A stretch of 64,000 nucleotides of DNA from Ureibacillus massiliensis 4400831 = CIP 108448 = CCUG 49529 (GTDB taxonomy: Bacteria > Bacillota > Bacilli > Bacillales_A > Planococcaceae), in the NCBI RefSeq assembly GCF_000772965.1, contig NZ_JPVQ01000012.1:1-64000 (forward strand). The letters run 5' to 3'. The notes under the pieces are model-generated. The model saw nothing but the letters and a program-made list of their open reading frames with translations, made no database searches and was not told where the DNA came from. Below are positions 52,327-60,861 of the stretch, piece after piece. Each line of letters begins with the position of its first letter. Within the stretch, counting starts at the first letter, position 1. The position numbers and the translations under genes are program-made.

Positions 52327-54261
52327 ATGTTTATAAACCATGCCATGAAGAATGGAGGGAAGATTATCGATATCTTAAATAAGGTACGGAATTTCCGTGA
52401 AGAAGAAAATAGGCTGAAATGGGAAGGGACCTTTGCAGAATATTTGGAGCTAGTTAAGGAAAAACCAGAAATTGCACAAACAGCTCACTCCCGCGTATAC
52501 AATATGATTAAAAGTGCTGGTGTAGAAGAAAAAAATGGACAAAAGAACTATAAGTTTTTCAATAAGGAAATGTTCGGTTTAGAATCTGCACTAGAACGCT
52601 TAGTTGAGGAGTATTTCCACCCGGCAGCAAGAAGGTTAGATGTAAGAAAACGCATTTTACTATTAATGGGTCCAGTGAGTGGTGGTAAATCAACAATTGT
52701 AACAATGCTAAAAAGAGGTCTTGAACAATTTTCAAGGTCAGAAGAAGGCGCAGTTTATGCTATTAAAGGATGCCCGATGCATGAGGATCCACTACACCTC
52801 ATACCGCATCATCTGCGAGAAGATTTCTATAAGGAATATGGAATTCGTATTGAAGGAAGTTTATCACCACTAAATACAATGCGTTTAGAGCAAGAATATG
52901 GTGGTCGCATTGAAGATGTCATGATTGAAAGGATATTCTTCTCGGAGGATAAGCGAGTCGGTATTGGTACATTTACTCCATCTGATCCGAAATCGCAGGA
53001 TATCGCCGATTTAACAGGAAGCATTGACTTTTCAACAATTGCAGAGTATGGTTCAGAATCAGATCCACGTGCATATCGATTTGACGGGGAATTAAACAAA
53101 GCAAATCGAGGTATGATGGAGTTCCAAGAAATGCTGAAATTGGACGAGAAATTTTTATGGCACTTATTATCATTAACGCAAGAAGGAAACTTTAAGGCTG
53201 GTCGCTTTGCACTAATATCGGCAGATGAACTTATTGTCGCTCATACGAACGAAACAGAATATCGCTCATTTATATCGAATAAAAAGAACGAGGCACTTCA
53301 TTCTCGTATTATTGTAATTCCAATTCCATACAACCTAAAGGTCAGTGAGGAAGAAAGAATTTACGAGAAAATGATTCGTGAAAGTGATATAGCACATGTT
53401 CATATTGCGCCCCATGCATTACGAGCCGCAGCAATTTTCTCGATATTAACTAGACTAGAAGTTCCGAAGAAACAGGGGATTGATCTACTGAAAAAAATGC
53501 GCTTATATGATGGGGAAAATGTTGAAGGGTTTAATTCAGTGGATGTTGAGGAGTTAAAGAAAGAGTTCCCGAATGAAGGTATGCAAGGCATTGATCCTCG
53601 ATATATTATTAATCGAATCTCATCAGCTATTATACGTAAGGAAGTACCATCTATCAATGCTTTGGACGTATTACGTGCTTTAAAAGACGGTCTCGATCAG
53701 CATCCTTCTATAACACAAGAAGATCGAGAAAAGTATATGAATTATATTGCAGTCGCAAGAAGAGAGTATGATGAAATCGCGAAAAACGAAGTGCAAAAAG
53801 CATTTGTTTATTCTTATGAAGAATCAGCTAAACACTTATTAAACAATTATTTAGATAATGTTGAAGCCTTCTGTAATAAGAACAAACTTCGTGACCCATT
53901 AACTGGTGAAGAGATGAATCCAGATGAAAAATTAATGCGGTCCATTGAAGAGCAAATCGGCATTTCTGAAAATGCGAAAAAAGCCTTCCGTGAAGAAATA
54001 TTAATTCGTCTTTCAGCCTATGCAAGAAAGGGACAACGTTTTGATTATAATTCTCACGAGAGATTAAGAGAAGCGATTCAGAAGAAGCTATTTGCAGACT
54101 TAAAGGATATTGTGAAAATTACTACGTCATCTACTACTCCTGATGAATCACAATTGAAGAAAATCAATGAAGTAATTGCTACTCTTGTTGATGAATATGG
54201 TTATAACACAACAAGTGCAAATGAGCTGCTAAGATATGTTGGTAGCCTTTTAAATCGATAA
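52327..54261 (+). CDS. prkA: PrkA serine protein kinase / AAA+ protein
   Basis: This mother-cell protein supports sporulation; it has an AAA+ domain with Walker A GPVSGGKSTIV and a C-terminal kinase-like domain (KRGLEQFS ... to the end). The family start is normally M-D-I-L, and here DILNKVRNFREEENRLKWEG is present, but the expected ATG is ATC (52366). A clear GGAGG lies 7 bp before that codon. The upstream ATG 52327 has no good ribosome site; ATG 52345 is another option. So the true start may be non-standard. Length from 52366 is 631, as in B. subtilis. Confidence 0.93.
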   Translation: MFINHAMKNGGKIIDILNKVRNFREEENRLKWEGTFAEYLELVKEKPEIAQTAHSRVYNMIKSAGVEEKNGQKNYKFFNKEMFGLESALERLVEEYFHPAARRLDVRKRILLLMGPVSGGKSTIVTMLKRGLEQFSRSEEGAVYAIKGCPMHEDPLHLIPHHLREDFYKEYGIRIEGSLSPLNTMRLEQEYGGRIEDVMIERIFFSEDKRVGIGTFTPSDPKSQDIADLTGSIDFSTIAEYGSESDPRAYRFDGELNKANRGMMEFQEMLKLDEKFLWHLLSLTQEGNFKAGRFALISADELIVAHTNETEYRSFISNKKNEALHSRIIVIPIPYNLKVSEEERIYEKMIRESDIAHVHIAPHALRAAAIFSILTRLEVPKKQGIDLLKKMRLYDGENVEGFNSVDVEELKKEFPNEGMQGIDPRYIINRISSAIIRKEVPSINALDVLRALKDGLDQHPSITQEDREKYMNYIAVARREYDEIAKNEVQKAFVYSYEESAKHLLNNYLDNVEAFCNKNKLRDPLTGEEMNPDEKLMRSIEEQIGISENAKKAFREEILIRLSAYARKGQRFDYNSHERLREAIQKKLFADLKDIVKITTSSTTPDESQLKKINEVIATLVDEYGYNTTSANELLRYVGSLLNR

Positions 54262-54299
54262 CAGTAATATATGAAACCATAATTTAAAAACATTCAAAA

Positions 54300-54342
54300 A
54301 GAGAGTGCCCTGTAAATTTTAGGGCACTCTTCCAATTTTTTA
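54300..54342 (+). terminator. Terminator of prkA
   Basis: AGAGTGCCCT (54302-54311) pairs with AGGGCACTCT (54321-54330); T-rich tail follows. Confidence 0.82.
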
Positions 54343-54397
54343 TTATTAATTAACAAATGGAGAATTGTATTTTCACTTCTCGGACAGTCTAAACTAC

Positions 54398-54928
54398 CTA
54401 CGCTCTAATAGCATCTAAAACAAATGCTTGCTTTAGAACGGTTTCTAAGCGTTTGATAACTTCATTTTCAACAATGAATACATCATCATCCTTTGTTACT
54501 TGTTTATCAACAATATACACAGGATTTGTGATATGTGTTGCACCTAAAATTGAAACAACTGGTTTTAATGCATATTCAAGGGATAATAAATGTGCAATTG
54601 ATCCGCCGATGGCTACTGGAATAACGGATTTATTTTCAAGCGCTTTTTGAGGTAGTAAGTCTAAAAATGTTTTTAGAATCCCAGAATAAGCCCCTTTAAA
54701 TACAGGAGTTAGTAAAATAATAATATCTGCTTTCTCTACTCGTTTTATATTTTCAATAATGATATGACTTGTGAAGTTTGCTGTAATTAAATCTTGTGCA
54801 GGTAATTGATGCACGATAATTTTTTCATAAGATACGTCATTTTCATTTAGAAGTTTTTCTATTTCAAGCTGAACGCCTGTCAGTCGAGAATTAACGCTAT
54901 AACCACCATTAATAATAATTGCCTTCAT
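54398..54928 (-). CDS. NAD(P)H-dependent FMN reductase (SsuE-like)
   Basis: A flavodoxin-fold reductase that would provide reduced FMN to the flavin monooxygenases encoded upstream in the same operon. IIINGGYSVNSRLTGVQLEI, the LTPVFKGAYSGILKTFLDLL flavin loop and IPVAIGGSIAHLLSLEYALK are typical of SsuE. ATG 54928 follows AAAGGTG. Last gene of the ytm/ytn-like block; 95 bp after the permease gene. Confidence 0.88.
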   Translation of the reverse strand: MKAIIINGGYSVNSRLTGVQLEIEKLLNENDVSYEKIIVHQLPAQDLITANFTSHIIIENIKRVEKADIIILLTPVFKGAYSGILKTFLDLLPQKALENKSVIPVAIGGSIAHLLSLEYALKPVVSILGATHITNPVYIVDKQVTKDDDVFIVENEVIKRLETVLKQAFVLDAIRA

Positions 54929-55022
54929 GTTAATCACCTTTCCTACTTTATTCTAAACACTCATCTATAACACGGCTGGCTTGTATACATAAGCCCAAAC
55001 CTATCAAATTATTAAACGCCTC

Positions 55023-55724
55023 TTAGCTTCTTGCAACGCCAGTATTACTGTAGGCGGTGATTTTTCGTTCTAACCTGTGAGCGGTAAATTCAATAATTAC
55101 TGTAATACCCCAGTAAATAATCCCTGCTGCGATGAATGATTCCAAAAATTTCAAATTGCTTGAAGCCACAATATTAGCAGTGCCTGTCAGCTCTTTTACT
55201 GAAACGAGGAAGGCAATGGATGTAGCGTGTAAAAAAGCTATGAAAATATTCGTTAAGTTTGGTAGAGTAGCAGCGAATGCTTGTGGCAATACAATACGTC
55301 TTAATGCTTCAAGAGATGTCATGCCAACAGAATACGCAGCATCGATTTGCCCTTTTGAAACACTCAATATTCCCGAACGAATAATTTCAGTTAGATAAGC
55401 ACCTGCATTCAATGCAAGAGCGATAATAACGAACACTGCAATAGGAACAAAGTTTAATGAAATTCCAAAGATTGATTCGAATAAAATCGGTAGCCCAAAA
55501 TAAATAATCATAATATGAAGAATAACAGGTGTTCCCCGATAAAATGATACATAAAAGTTCGCAATAGGAGTCAGAATCTTAACAGGATTCATACGTAGGA
55601 ACGCAACGACAATGCCAATCAATAGACCGATTAAAATTGGTGTAAAGGCAATAACTAATGTTAGTGGTAGAGCTTTTATAATTTCTGTAAAAGCCGTCCA
55701 TATAAATGGAATATCTAGTTGCAT
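55023..55724 (-). CDS. Amino-acid-type ABC transporter permease (TcyM/TcyL-like)
   Basis: A polar-amino-acid-transport permease with about five helices. YVSFYRGTPVILHIMIIYFG and the EAA loop DAAYSVGMTSLEALRRIVLP are typical. It follows the other permease with a 13-bp gap, so both form a heterodimer. By cluster it likely takes up cystine or similar sulfur compounds. AAGGAGG precedes ATG 55724. Confidence 0.9.
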   Translation of the reverse strand: MQLDIPFIWTAFTEIIKALPLTLVIAFTPILIGLLIGIVVAFLRMNPVKILTPIANFYVSFYRGTPVILHIMIIYFGLPILFESIFGISLNFVPIAVFVIIALALNAGAYLTEIIRSGILSVSKGQIDAAYSVGMTSLEALRRIVLPQAFAATLPNLTNIFIAFLHATSIAFLVSVKELTGTANIVASSNLKFLESFIAAGIIYWGITVIIEFTAHRLERKITAYSNTGVARS

Positions 55725-55737
55725 TATAAGTCCTCCT

Positions 55738-56442
55738 TTACATCGAATATTCGTCTTTTACCAAGTAACGATTTAAATAACGTTCTATCCATTTAAAGCC
55801 ATGTTCGAAAATAAGTACGATGACATAATAAATAATGCTTAAGGAAATATAAATTTCAATTGCATGGGTAGTTGCCGTAATTAACGTTTCTCCACGTCCC
55901 ATCATATCCATGACGCCGATTGAAAAGGCGAGGGAAGTGTCTTTTAAAGAACTGATTGAAGCATTCGCAATGTTTGGAAATGCTACACGAAATGCCTGTG
56001 GAAACACAATTCGATAAAAGTTTTGCCATGGTGACAGCCCGACCGAATAGGCAGCCTCCGTTTGACCATAATCTACGGAGGTAATGGCTCCACGGAAAAG
56101 CTCTGCAAAATTAGCGGTATTACTAAGTGTATACGTAATAATTACGAAATAAAATGGATCCATTCTTGTAATATCAACACCAAATAAACCTACAACTACA
56201 GGCAAACCATAAAACACTAAAAATAATTGGATTAAAATTGGAGTCCCGCGGATAAATGAAATATAAACCGTTACAATTTCTTTTAAAATGGGAATATGAT
56301 AAAGCTTAGGCATCGCTACTAGGATGCCTAGAAATAGACCGATTCCTACAGATAAAACCAAAATCTCAAGAGTTATATGCAAGTAGGATAATAGCTTAGG
56401 AATTGATTCAAAGATTAATGATGGTTCAAAGAAATTCCCCAT
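55738..56442 (-). CDS. Amino-acid-type ABC transporter permease (TcyL/TcyM-like)
   Basis: A 234-residue permease with about five helices. YISFIRGTPILIQLFLVFYG and the EAA loop EAAYSVGLSPWQNFYRIVFP show the His/Glu/Arg/cystine family. It lies between the binding protein and the second permease. AAGGAGG precedes ATG 56442. Confidence 0.9.
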   Translation of the reverse strand: MGNFFEPSLIFESIPKLLSYLHITLEILVLSVGIGLFLGILVAMPKLYHIPILKEIVTVYISFIRGTPILIQLFLVFYGLPVVVGLFGVDITRMDPFYFVIITYTLSNTANFAELFRGAITSVDYGQTEAAYSVGLSPWQNFYRIVFPQAFRVAFPNIANASISSLKDTSLAFSIGVMDMMGRGETLITATTHAIEIYISLSIIYYVIVLIFEHGFKWIERYLNRYLVKDEYSM

Positions 56443-56493
56443 AACGATGCCTCCTTTCCGCGAATATTTAATTTAATAAGAGTAAATTATCAT

Positions 56494-57300
56494 TTATAGT
56501 TCGACGGAATAGTCAGAACCCAGCCATTTTGTACTTAATTCTTTTACAGTACCGTCCTCAATTAATTCTTTTAATGCTCTATCTACAGCATCAGCTAATT
56601 TAGCATCTTCTTTATTGAACATAAAGAAAATGTCTGTAAATAAAAGGGGGTCACCAACGATTTTTTGCTCTGCATCAGAAGCATTATTATTAATATCCAC
56701 TGCGAAAGGGAAGCTGAAAATAGCGTCAATTCTCCCTGTTTTTAATTGGTTATTCATGTCTGTCGTTTGTGTAATATAAGAAATTTCTGTATCAAAGTCA
56801 TGCTCTTTTACATATTGTTCAACAAAAATAGAAGCATTGCTCGTTGGAGATACACCAACTGTTTTCCCGTTAATATCATCGATAGATTGAATCTCTTCAT
56901 TTCCTTCGTGAACGACAACATGTAGAGGCATCGCATTATATGGCTGTTTATTGAATAAAAATTTCTCTTCCCGTTCTTCGTTTTTTGCCATATTATGTGC
57001 TAAAAGGTCGATTTTCTTTGTTTCTAGGCTTAACAATAGGTTGCTAAATTCCATCGTTTGAAATTCAAATTCATATTCTTCGAGACGTTTGTCGATTTCT
57101 TTAAGCAATTCAATATCGTAACCTGTTAATTCGCCATTTTCATCAAAGAAACAGATATTTATAAATTGTGATCCTGTTCCAATGACCACTTTCTCCGCAT
57201 TTCCTGATGAGGCAGATGTTGCCGCTGGTTCACTTGAGCTACCACAAGCAGATAACAGAAGAGCGGCAATCAATGTAATAGCAAAAGTTAATTTTTTCAT
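56494..57300 (-). CDS. ABC transporter substrate-binding lipoprotein (TcyJ/TcyK-like)
   Basis: A family-3 solute-binding protein with lipobox LLLSACGSS. FDENGELTGYDIELLKEIDK is typical, but the Phe-Phe part ICFFDENG is somewhat unusual at the ligand site. GRIDAIFSFPFAV follows. The start overlaps the upstream glutaredoxin gene by 4 bp (coupled). Ligand likely cystine or an S-compound, inferred from neighbours. Confidence 0.9.
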   Translation of the reverse strand: MKKLTFAITLIAALLLSACGSSSEPAATSASSGNAEKVVIGTGSQFINICFFDENGELTGYDIELLKEIDKRLEEYEFEFQTMEFSNLLLSLETKKIDLLAHNMAKNEEREEKFLFNKQPYNAMPLHVVVHEGNEEIQSIDDINGKTVGVSPTSNASIFVEQYVKEHDFDTEISYITQTTDMNNQLKTGRIDAIFSFPFAVDINNNASDAEQKIVGDPLLFTDIFFMFNKEDAKLADAVDRALKELIEDGTVKELSTKWLGSDYSVEL

Positions 57301-57575
57301 ATGGTTTGTACCCCTTTGTTTTTGATTTTTTCAAGGGCATTTTGTAAATGTTCAACGCCTAACTCTGTTACAGCAGTAAATGTATTGCCTTGTCCTATTT
57401 CAACAACTGGTACGTAACGAATGCCGTATTTCAAATCTAAAATATCGCGGAATTCATCATGTTCTGTAACATCGATAATTTGATAATCGATTCCTTCTCC
57501 TTCTAAATAGCTTTTTACCTCACCACAATAAGAGCATCCTTGTTTCGCCCAAAGGACTATTTTAAGATTTGCCAT
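57297..57575 (-). CDS. ytnI: Glutaredoxin-family protein (YtnI-like)
   Basis: A 92-residue thioredoxin-fold protein with the CxxC active site in KQGCSYCGEVKSYL and the cis-Pro in IRYVPVVEI. B. subtilis YtnI is encoded in the ytmI operon for organosulfur use. It overlaps the following binding-protein gene by 4 bp. AGGAGG precedes ATG 57575. Confidence 0.9.
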   Translation of the reverse strand: MANLKIVLWAKQGCSYCGEVKSYLEGEGIDYQIIDVTEHDEFRDILDLKYGIRYVPVVEIGQGNTFTAVTELGVEHLQNALEKIKNKGVQTI

Positions 57576-57586
57576 ATTTTTTCCTC

Positions 57587-58600
57587 CTAAATTTTTAATG
57601 AAATCTCTAGTTTTTCGAGATTAACAGGACTTATTAGATTAAATGATTCAATACGAGCTTTTGTATCTAATACTGGCGTATGATAAATGAACTCATCTAC
57701 TCCAAATGTTGTATAAAGTTCATCAAGCTTCTCTTTAATTTGGGCGGGGGTACCGCTAATTACAGTTGGTTCATGTCTTTCGATAGTGTAGCTTTCTCCA
57801 GATTCTCTTCCTAATTTCTCTGCTTGTTCCTCAGTTATTAATGTCAGTCTTTTCCCACTTGCAAGCTTTACTTTAAATAGTGTTTGACCTGCGGCGAAAT
57901 TTTTAGCTTTTTGTTCATCTGTTGACGCAATGACATTTACACCGAGTATAAAACGTCCATTAGGGGAGTATTCACGATAAGCTTTTACAGCTTCAACTAA
58001 TTCACTATCATTACTATTGAAAAATTGAGCATAGGCAAAAGAAATACCAAGTTTGCCAGCTTCAGTTGCACTACCTTGACTTGCCCCAAGTAATATAACT
58101 TCCGGTTTTGCTTTTGGAAGTGGAGTTGCCTTTAGTTCAGCGAATTCATGATCTTTAGGGATAGTATTGTTTATAAATTGATTCACTAGGGCAAGTCGTT
58201 CATAAAAATCATTTTCAGTTGAATTTTTTTTGTATTGTAAGGCTTTTGTAGAAAGGGGGAGGCCACCTGGAGCCTTCCCAATTCCTAAGTCCACCCGATC
58301 ACCAGCTAAACTAGCAAGCACGTGGAAGTTTTCAGCTACTTTATATGGACTGTAATGCTGAAGCATAACACCACCGGAACCAACTCGAATTCTCTTTGTT
58401 TTTGCTAGTAGATAAGAAACAAGTACTTCCGGTGAGGAGCCTGCCACTTCCAAAGTATTATGATGCTCTGAAACTAAAAAACGGTGGTAGCCAAGTTTTT
58501 CCGCTTCCTGAGCAAGTTCAACGGTATTCTTTAATGCAGATTCATAAGATTCTTCGTTAATGAGAGGGCTTTGATCCAATATGGAAATTTGATAGTTCAA
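57587..58600 (-). CDS. ytmO: LLM flavin-dependent monooxygenase (YtmO-like)
   Basis: A 337-residue luciferase-like enzyme. LDQSPLINEESYESALKNTV, FLVSEHHNTLEVAGSSPEVL and GSGGVMLQHYSPYKVAENF are typical of the YtmO/MsnO8 subgroup. It would oxidise a sulfur compound using FMNH2. It lies 79 bp after the larger flavin monooxygenase and 11 bp before ytnI. Confidence 0.88.
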   Translation of the reverse strand: MNYQISILDQSPLINEESYESALKNTVELAQEAEKLGYHRFLVSEHHNTLEVAGSSPEVLVSYLLAKTKRIRVGSGGVMLQHYSPYKVAENFHVLASLAGDRVDLGIGKAPGGLPLSTKALQYKKNSTENDFYERLALVNQFINNTIPKDHEFAELKATPLPKAKPEVILLGASQGSATEAGKLGISFAYAQFFNSNDSELVEAVKAYREYSPNGRFILGVNVIASTDEQKAKNFAAGQTLFKVKLASGKRLTLITEEQAEKLGRESGESYTIERHEPTVISGTPAQIKEKLDELYTTFGVDEFIYHTPVLDTKARIESFNLISPVNLEKLEISLKI

Positions 58601-58679
58601 TCGGTTTACTTCCTTCCAAATTTTATTTTTAACAATTATTCTTGTACTCCGATAAAAATACTGGGTTTTAAGGTCAGAA

Positions 58680-60008
58680 TTAAACGGTTTGTTTCGCTTT
58701 TGTATAACGATTTTCTACAAATGGAATTCCTAAGTTGCCACGTAATGTATCTGCTGGATAATCCTTGCGATAACGTCCTTTTGCCTGAAGTATTGGTACA
58801 ACTTTATCAACAAAGTCATCAAGAGTATTTGGGACTGTTGTTGCAATAATAAATCCATCTGCCCCTTCTGCATCTACCCAGCGAATTATTTCATTTGCAA
58901 TCTTTTCAGGTGTACCGATAAAGGATGAACGAGGTGTTGCTTCTCTTAATGCCACTTCACGCAATGTTAAATTTTCTTCTTTGGCGTATTTTTTTATGTT
59001 ATCAGTCGTACTTCTAAAGCTATTGGCTCCGATATCCCCAAGCTCTGGGAAAGGTGCATCTACATCATATTGAGTGAAATCATGGTGATCAAAGTAACGA
59101 CCTAAATAAGCAAGTGCTTTATCGATTGAAACTAGATTTGCGATTTCCCAATATTTACGTTCAGCTTCTTCTTCTGTATCACCAATAATGGGCGAGATAC
59201 CAGGGAAACTTAGAAGTTGATCGGGGTTGCGTCCTTCTTTAAGGGTAGCTGTTTTGATCTTCTTATAATAATTTTGAGCATCCTCTAATGAATTTGGACC
59301 TGAGAATACAGCATCGGCTGTTTTAGCTGCAAGCTGAATACCTGCATCAGATGAACCGGCTTGGAAAATAACTGGTTGACCTTGTCTTGAACGAGCAACA
59401 TTTAAAGGACCTCGAACAGAGAAGTATTTTCCTTTATGATTAAGAACGTGTAATTTTGAAGGGTCAAAGAATTGGTCATTTTCAACATCAAAGGTAAATG
59501 CATCATTTTCCCAAGAATCCCACAAACCTTTTACTACTTCTAAGTATTCTTCGGCAATTTCGTAACGAACGGGATGGCTAGGGTGCTCTTCGATTGTTTT
59601 ATTAAAATTAAGTGCTGTGCTCTCTAACGGTGTTGTGACAACATTCCATCCAGCGCGACCATCACTAATTAAATCGAGCGAACCTAACTGACGAGCAACG
59701 TTGAATGGTTCACTATACGAGGTAGAAATTGTTCCCACAAGTCCAATGTTTTTTGTTCGTGCACTAAGTGCAGATAAAATTGTAATTGGTTCAAAACGAT
59801 TTAAAAAATGAGGAATTGATTTTTCATTTATGAATAAACCATCTGCAATAAATACTAAATCAAATTTTCCCTCTTCCGCTTTTTGCGTTTGCTGTGTGTA
59901 AAACTCAAGGCTTACACTTTGATTTTTTTTAACATCAGGATGACGCCATCCCGAAATATTACCTCCGACACCGTGAACAATGGCACCAAAATGAATTTGC
60001 TTAACCAT
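58680..60008 (-). CDS. ytnJ: NtaA/SnaA/DszA-type flavin monooxygenase (YtnJ-like)
   Basis: A 442-residue FMNH2-dependent enzyme of the NtaA/DszA family. [59 protein letters not shown] and [20 protein letters not shown] are hallmarks. B. subtilis YtnJ acts on N-acetyl-S-alkyl-cysteines. First gene of the block, with AGGAGG before ATG 60008. The YtnL-type deacylase and YtmI acetyltransferase are not present here. Confidence 0.9.
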   Translation of the reverse strand: MVKQIHFGAIVHGVGGNISGWRHPDVKKNQSVSLEFYTQQTQKAEEGKFDLVFIADGLFINEKSIPHFLNRFEPITILSALSARTKNIGLVGTISTSYSEPFNVARQLGSLDLISDGRAGWNVVTTPLESTALNFNKTIEEHPSHPVRYEIAEEYLEVVKGLWDSWENDAFTFDVENDQFFDPSKLHVLNHKGKYFSVRGPLNVARSRQGQPVIFQAGSSDAGIQLAAKTADAVFSGPNSLEDAQNYYKKIKTATLKEGRNPDQLLSFPGISPIIGDTEEEAERKYWEIANLVSIDKALAYLGRYFDHHDFTQYDVDAPFPELGDIGANSFRSTTDNIKKYAKEENLTLREVALREATPRSSFIGTPEKIANEIIRWVDAEGADGFIIATTVPNTLDDFVDKVVPILQAKGRYRKDYPADTLRGNLGIPFVENRYTKAKQTV

Positions 60009-60131
60009 GAGATCTCCTCCTTAAATGTTGAGTAATACCGGAAAATGCTTTAATAAATACAAAACCACTTATCTTACTAGGAATTGTTATGAATAGTAAC
60101 ATTTATCAGATAATTATTGCAATACAGATAA

Positions 60132-60150
60132 TGATAGAAAAAAACTATCA
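60132..60150 (-). promoter_or_regulatory. Inverted repeat upstream of the sulfur operon, candidate LysR-type box
   Basis: TGATAG and CTATCA flank seven A's; 6-bp perfect arms. It lies about 125 bp upstream of ytnJ, as expected for a LysR-type regulator, possibly YtlI-like. The terminator of the small LysR gene is at 60246-60275. Confidence 0.4.
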
Positions 60151-60245
60151 GTCCATAAAGCAAGAGAAAATGTAGGTTGAAATGATTGATAAAAAACTTC
60201 TATTAGTAAAGTGATAATAATTTTGAATTAAACAGTTTGCAATAA

Positions 60246-60275
60246 CAAAAAAAATGCCACACCAATGTGTGACAT
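60246..60275 (-). terminator. Terminator of the short LysR gene
   Basis: ATGCCACAC (60254-60262) and GTGTGACAT (60267-60275) pair with one G-T; on the minus strand TTTTTTTTGTT follows. It starts 10 bp past the stop codon. Confidence 0.75.
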
Positions 60276-60285
60276 CCCAATAAAA

Positions 60286-60546
60286 TCAGTCATTTCTATG
60301 AAGATATTTTTTACTTTCATAGAACGACTCTACAATATAAGTAGCAAAAGGAATGAACTCTTTGCCACTCTCCGTTAGACTTAAACTTCTACCTTCTCGA
60401 TTAAAAAGTGTTGTACCAAGTGACTCTTCTAAAGATTTAATCCGAGCTGAAACAGTAGGCTGTGTTAAGTATAATGCGTTTGCTGCTTTATGAATGCTTT
60501 TATACTTAACAACATAAAGAAACGACTCGATATGTTCAATATTCAT
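60286..60546 (-). CDS. LysR-type regulator reduced to its DNA-binding domain
   Basis: The 86 residues make a full LysR winged-HTH: IEHIESFLYVVKYKSIHKAA, LTQPTVSARIKSLEESLGTT, LFNREGRSLSLTESGKEF, then the first part of the linker helix. The effector domain of about 200 residues is absent. The gene has a good GAGGGG site and its own terminator, so it seems a neat short unit, not recent debris. It is next to the sulfur operon, where B. subtilis uses the LysR YtlI. It may be a truncated YtlI homologue. Confidence 0.82.
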   Translation of the reverse strand: MNIEHIESFLYVVKYKSIHKAANALYLTQPTVSARIKSLEESLGTTLFNREGRSLSLTESGKEFIPFATYIVESFYESKKYLHRND

Positions 60547-60697
60547 TTCTACCCCTCGATTCCAATACTGTTAAATTCCGACTTATCCTATAAGGTTTAT
60601 AATATATGAATTTTCAAAGTAAATCAACACTTCGAAGATGAAGAGCAATTGTATTAACATTTCAATATATTTTTTACATCACTCCATCTTTCCAGAG

Positions 60698-60812
60698 CAC
60701 TTTTTCTATTACACTTTTATATTTTTTTGAAATTATGTGAAATATGTCTGAAAACTCTCATATTATAAAAAAAGTGCTTTTCATTTGATATTTACAAAAT
60801 TAGGCACTTTTT
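60698..60812 (+). other. Alternative hairpins upstream of yhbH
   Basis: AAAGTGC (60771-60777) can pair with GCACTTT at 60804-60810, making a terminator-like stem with T's behind it, or with the same sequence at 60698-60704. The rest of the 60547-60861 gap is AT-rich. Confidence 0.35.
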
Positions 60813-60861
60813 GACGAGTTGTCCGCTTAATGAAATTAAAAAATAGATGGGTGAGGATATA

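Noticed and set aside
60721-60765. Possible sigma-E promoter of yhbH (AAATATG ... CATATTAT)
   Set aside because: The spacer is 12 bp, two short of the usual 14, so I did not list it, although yhbH is expected to be under sigma-E.
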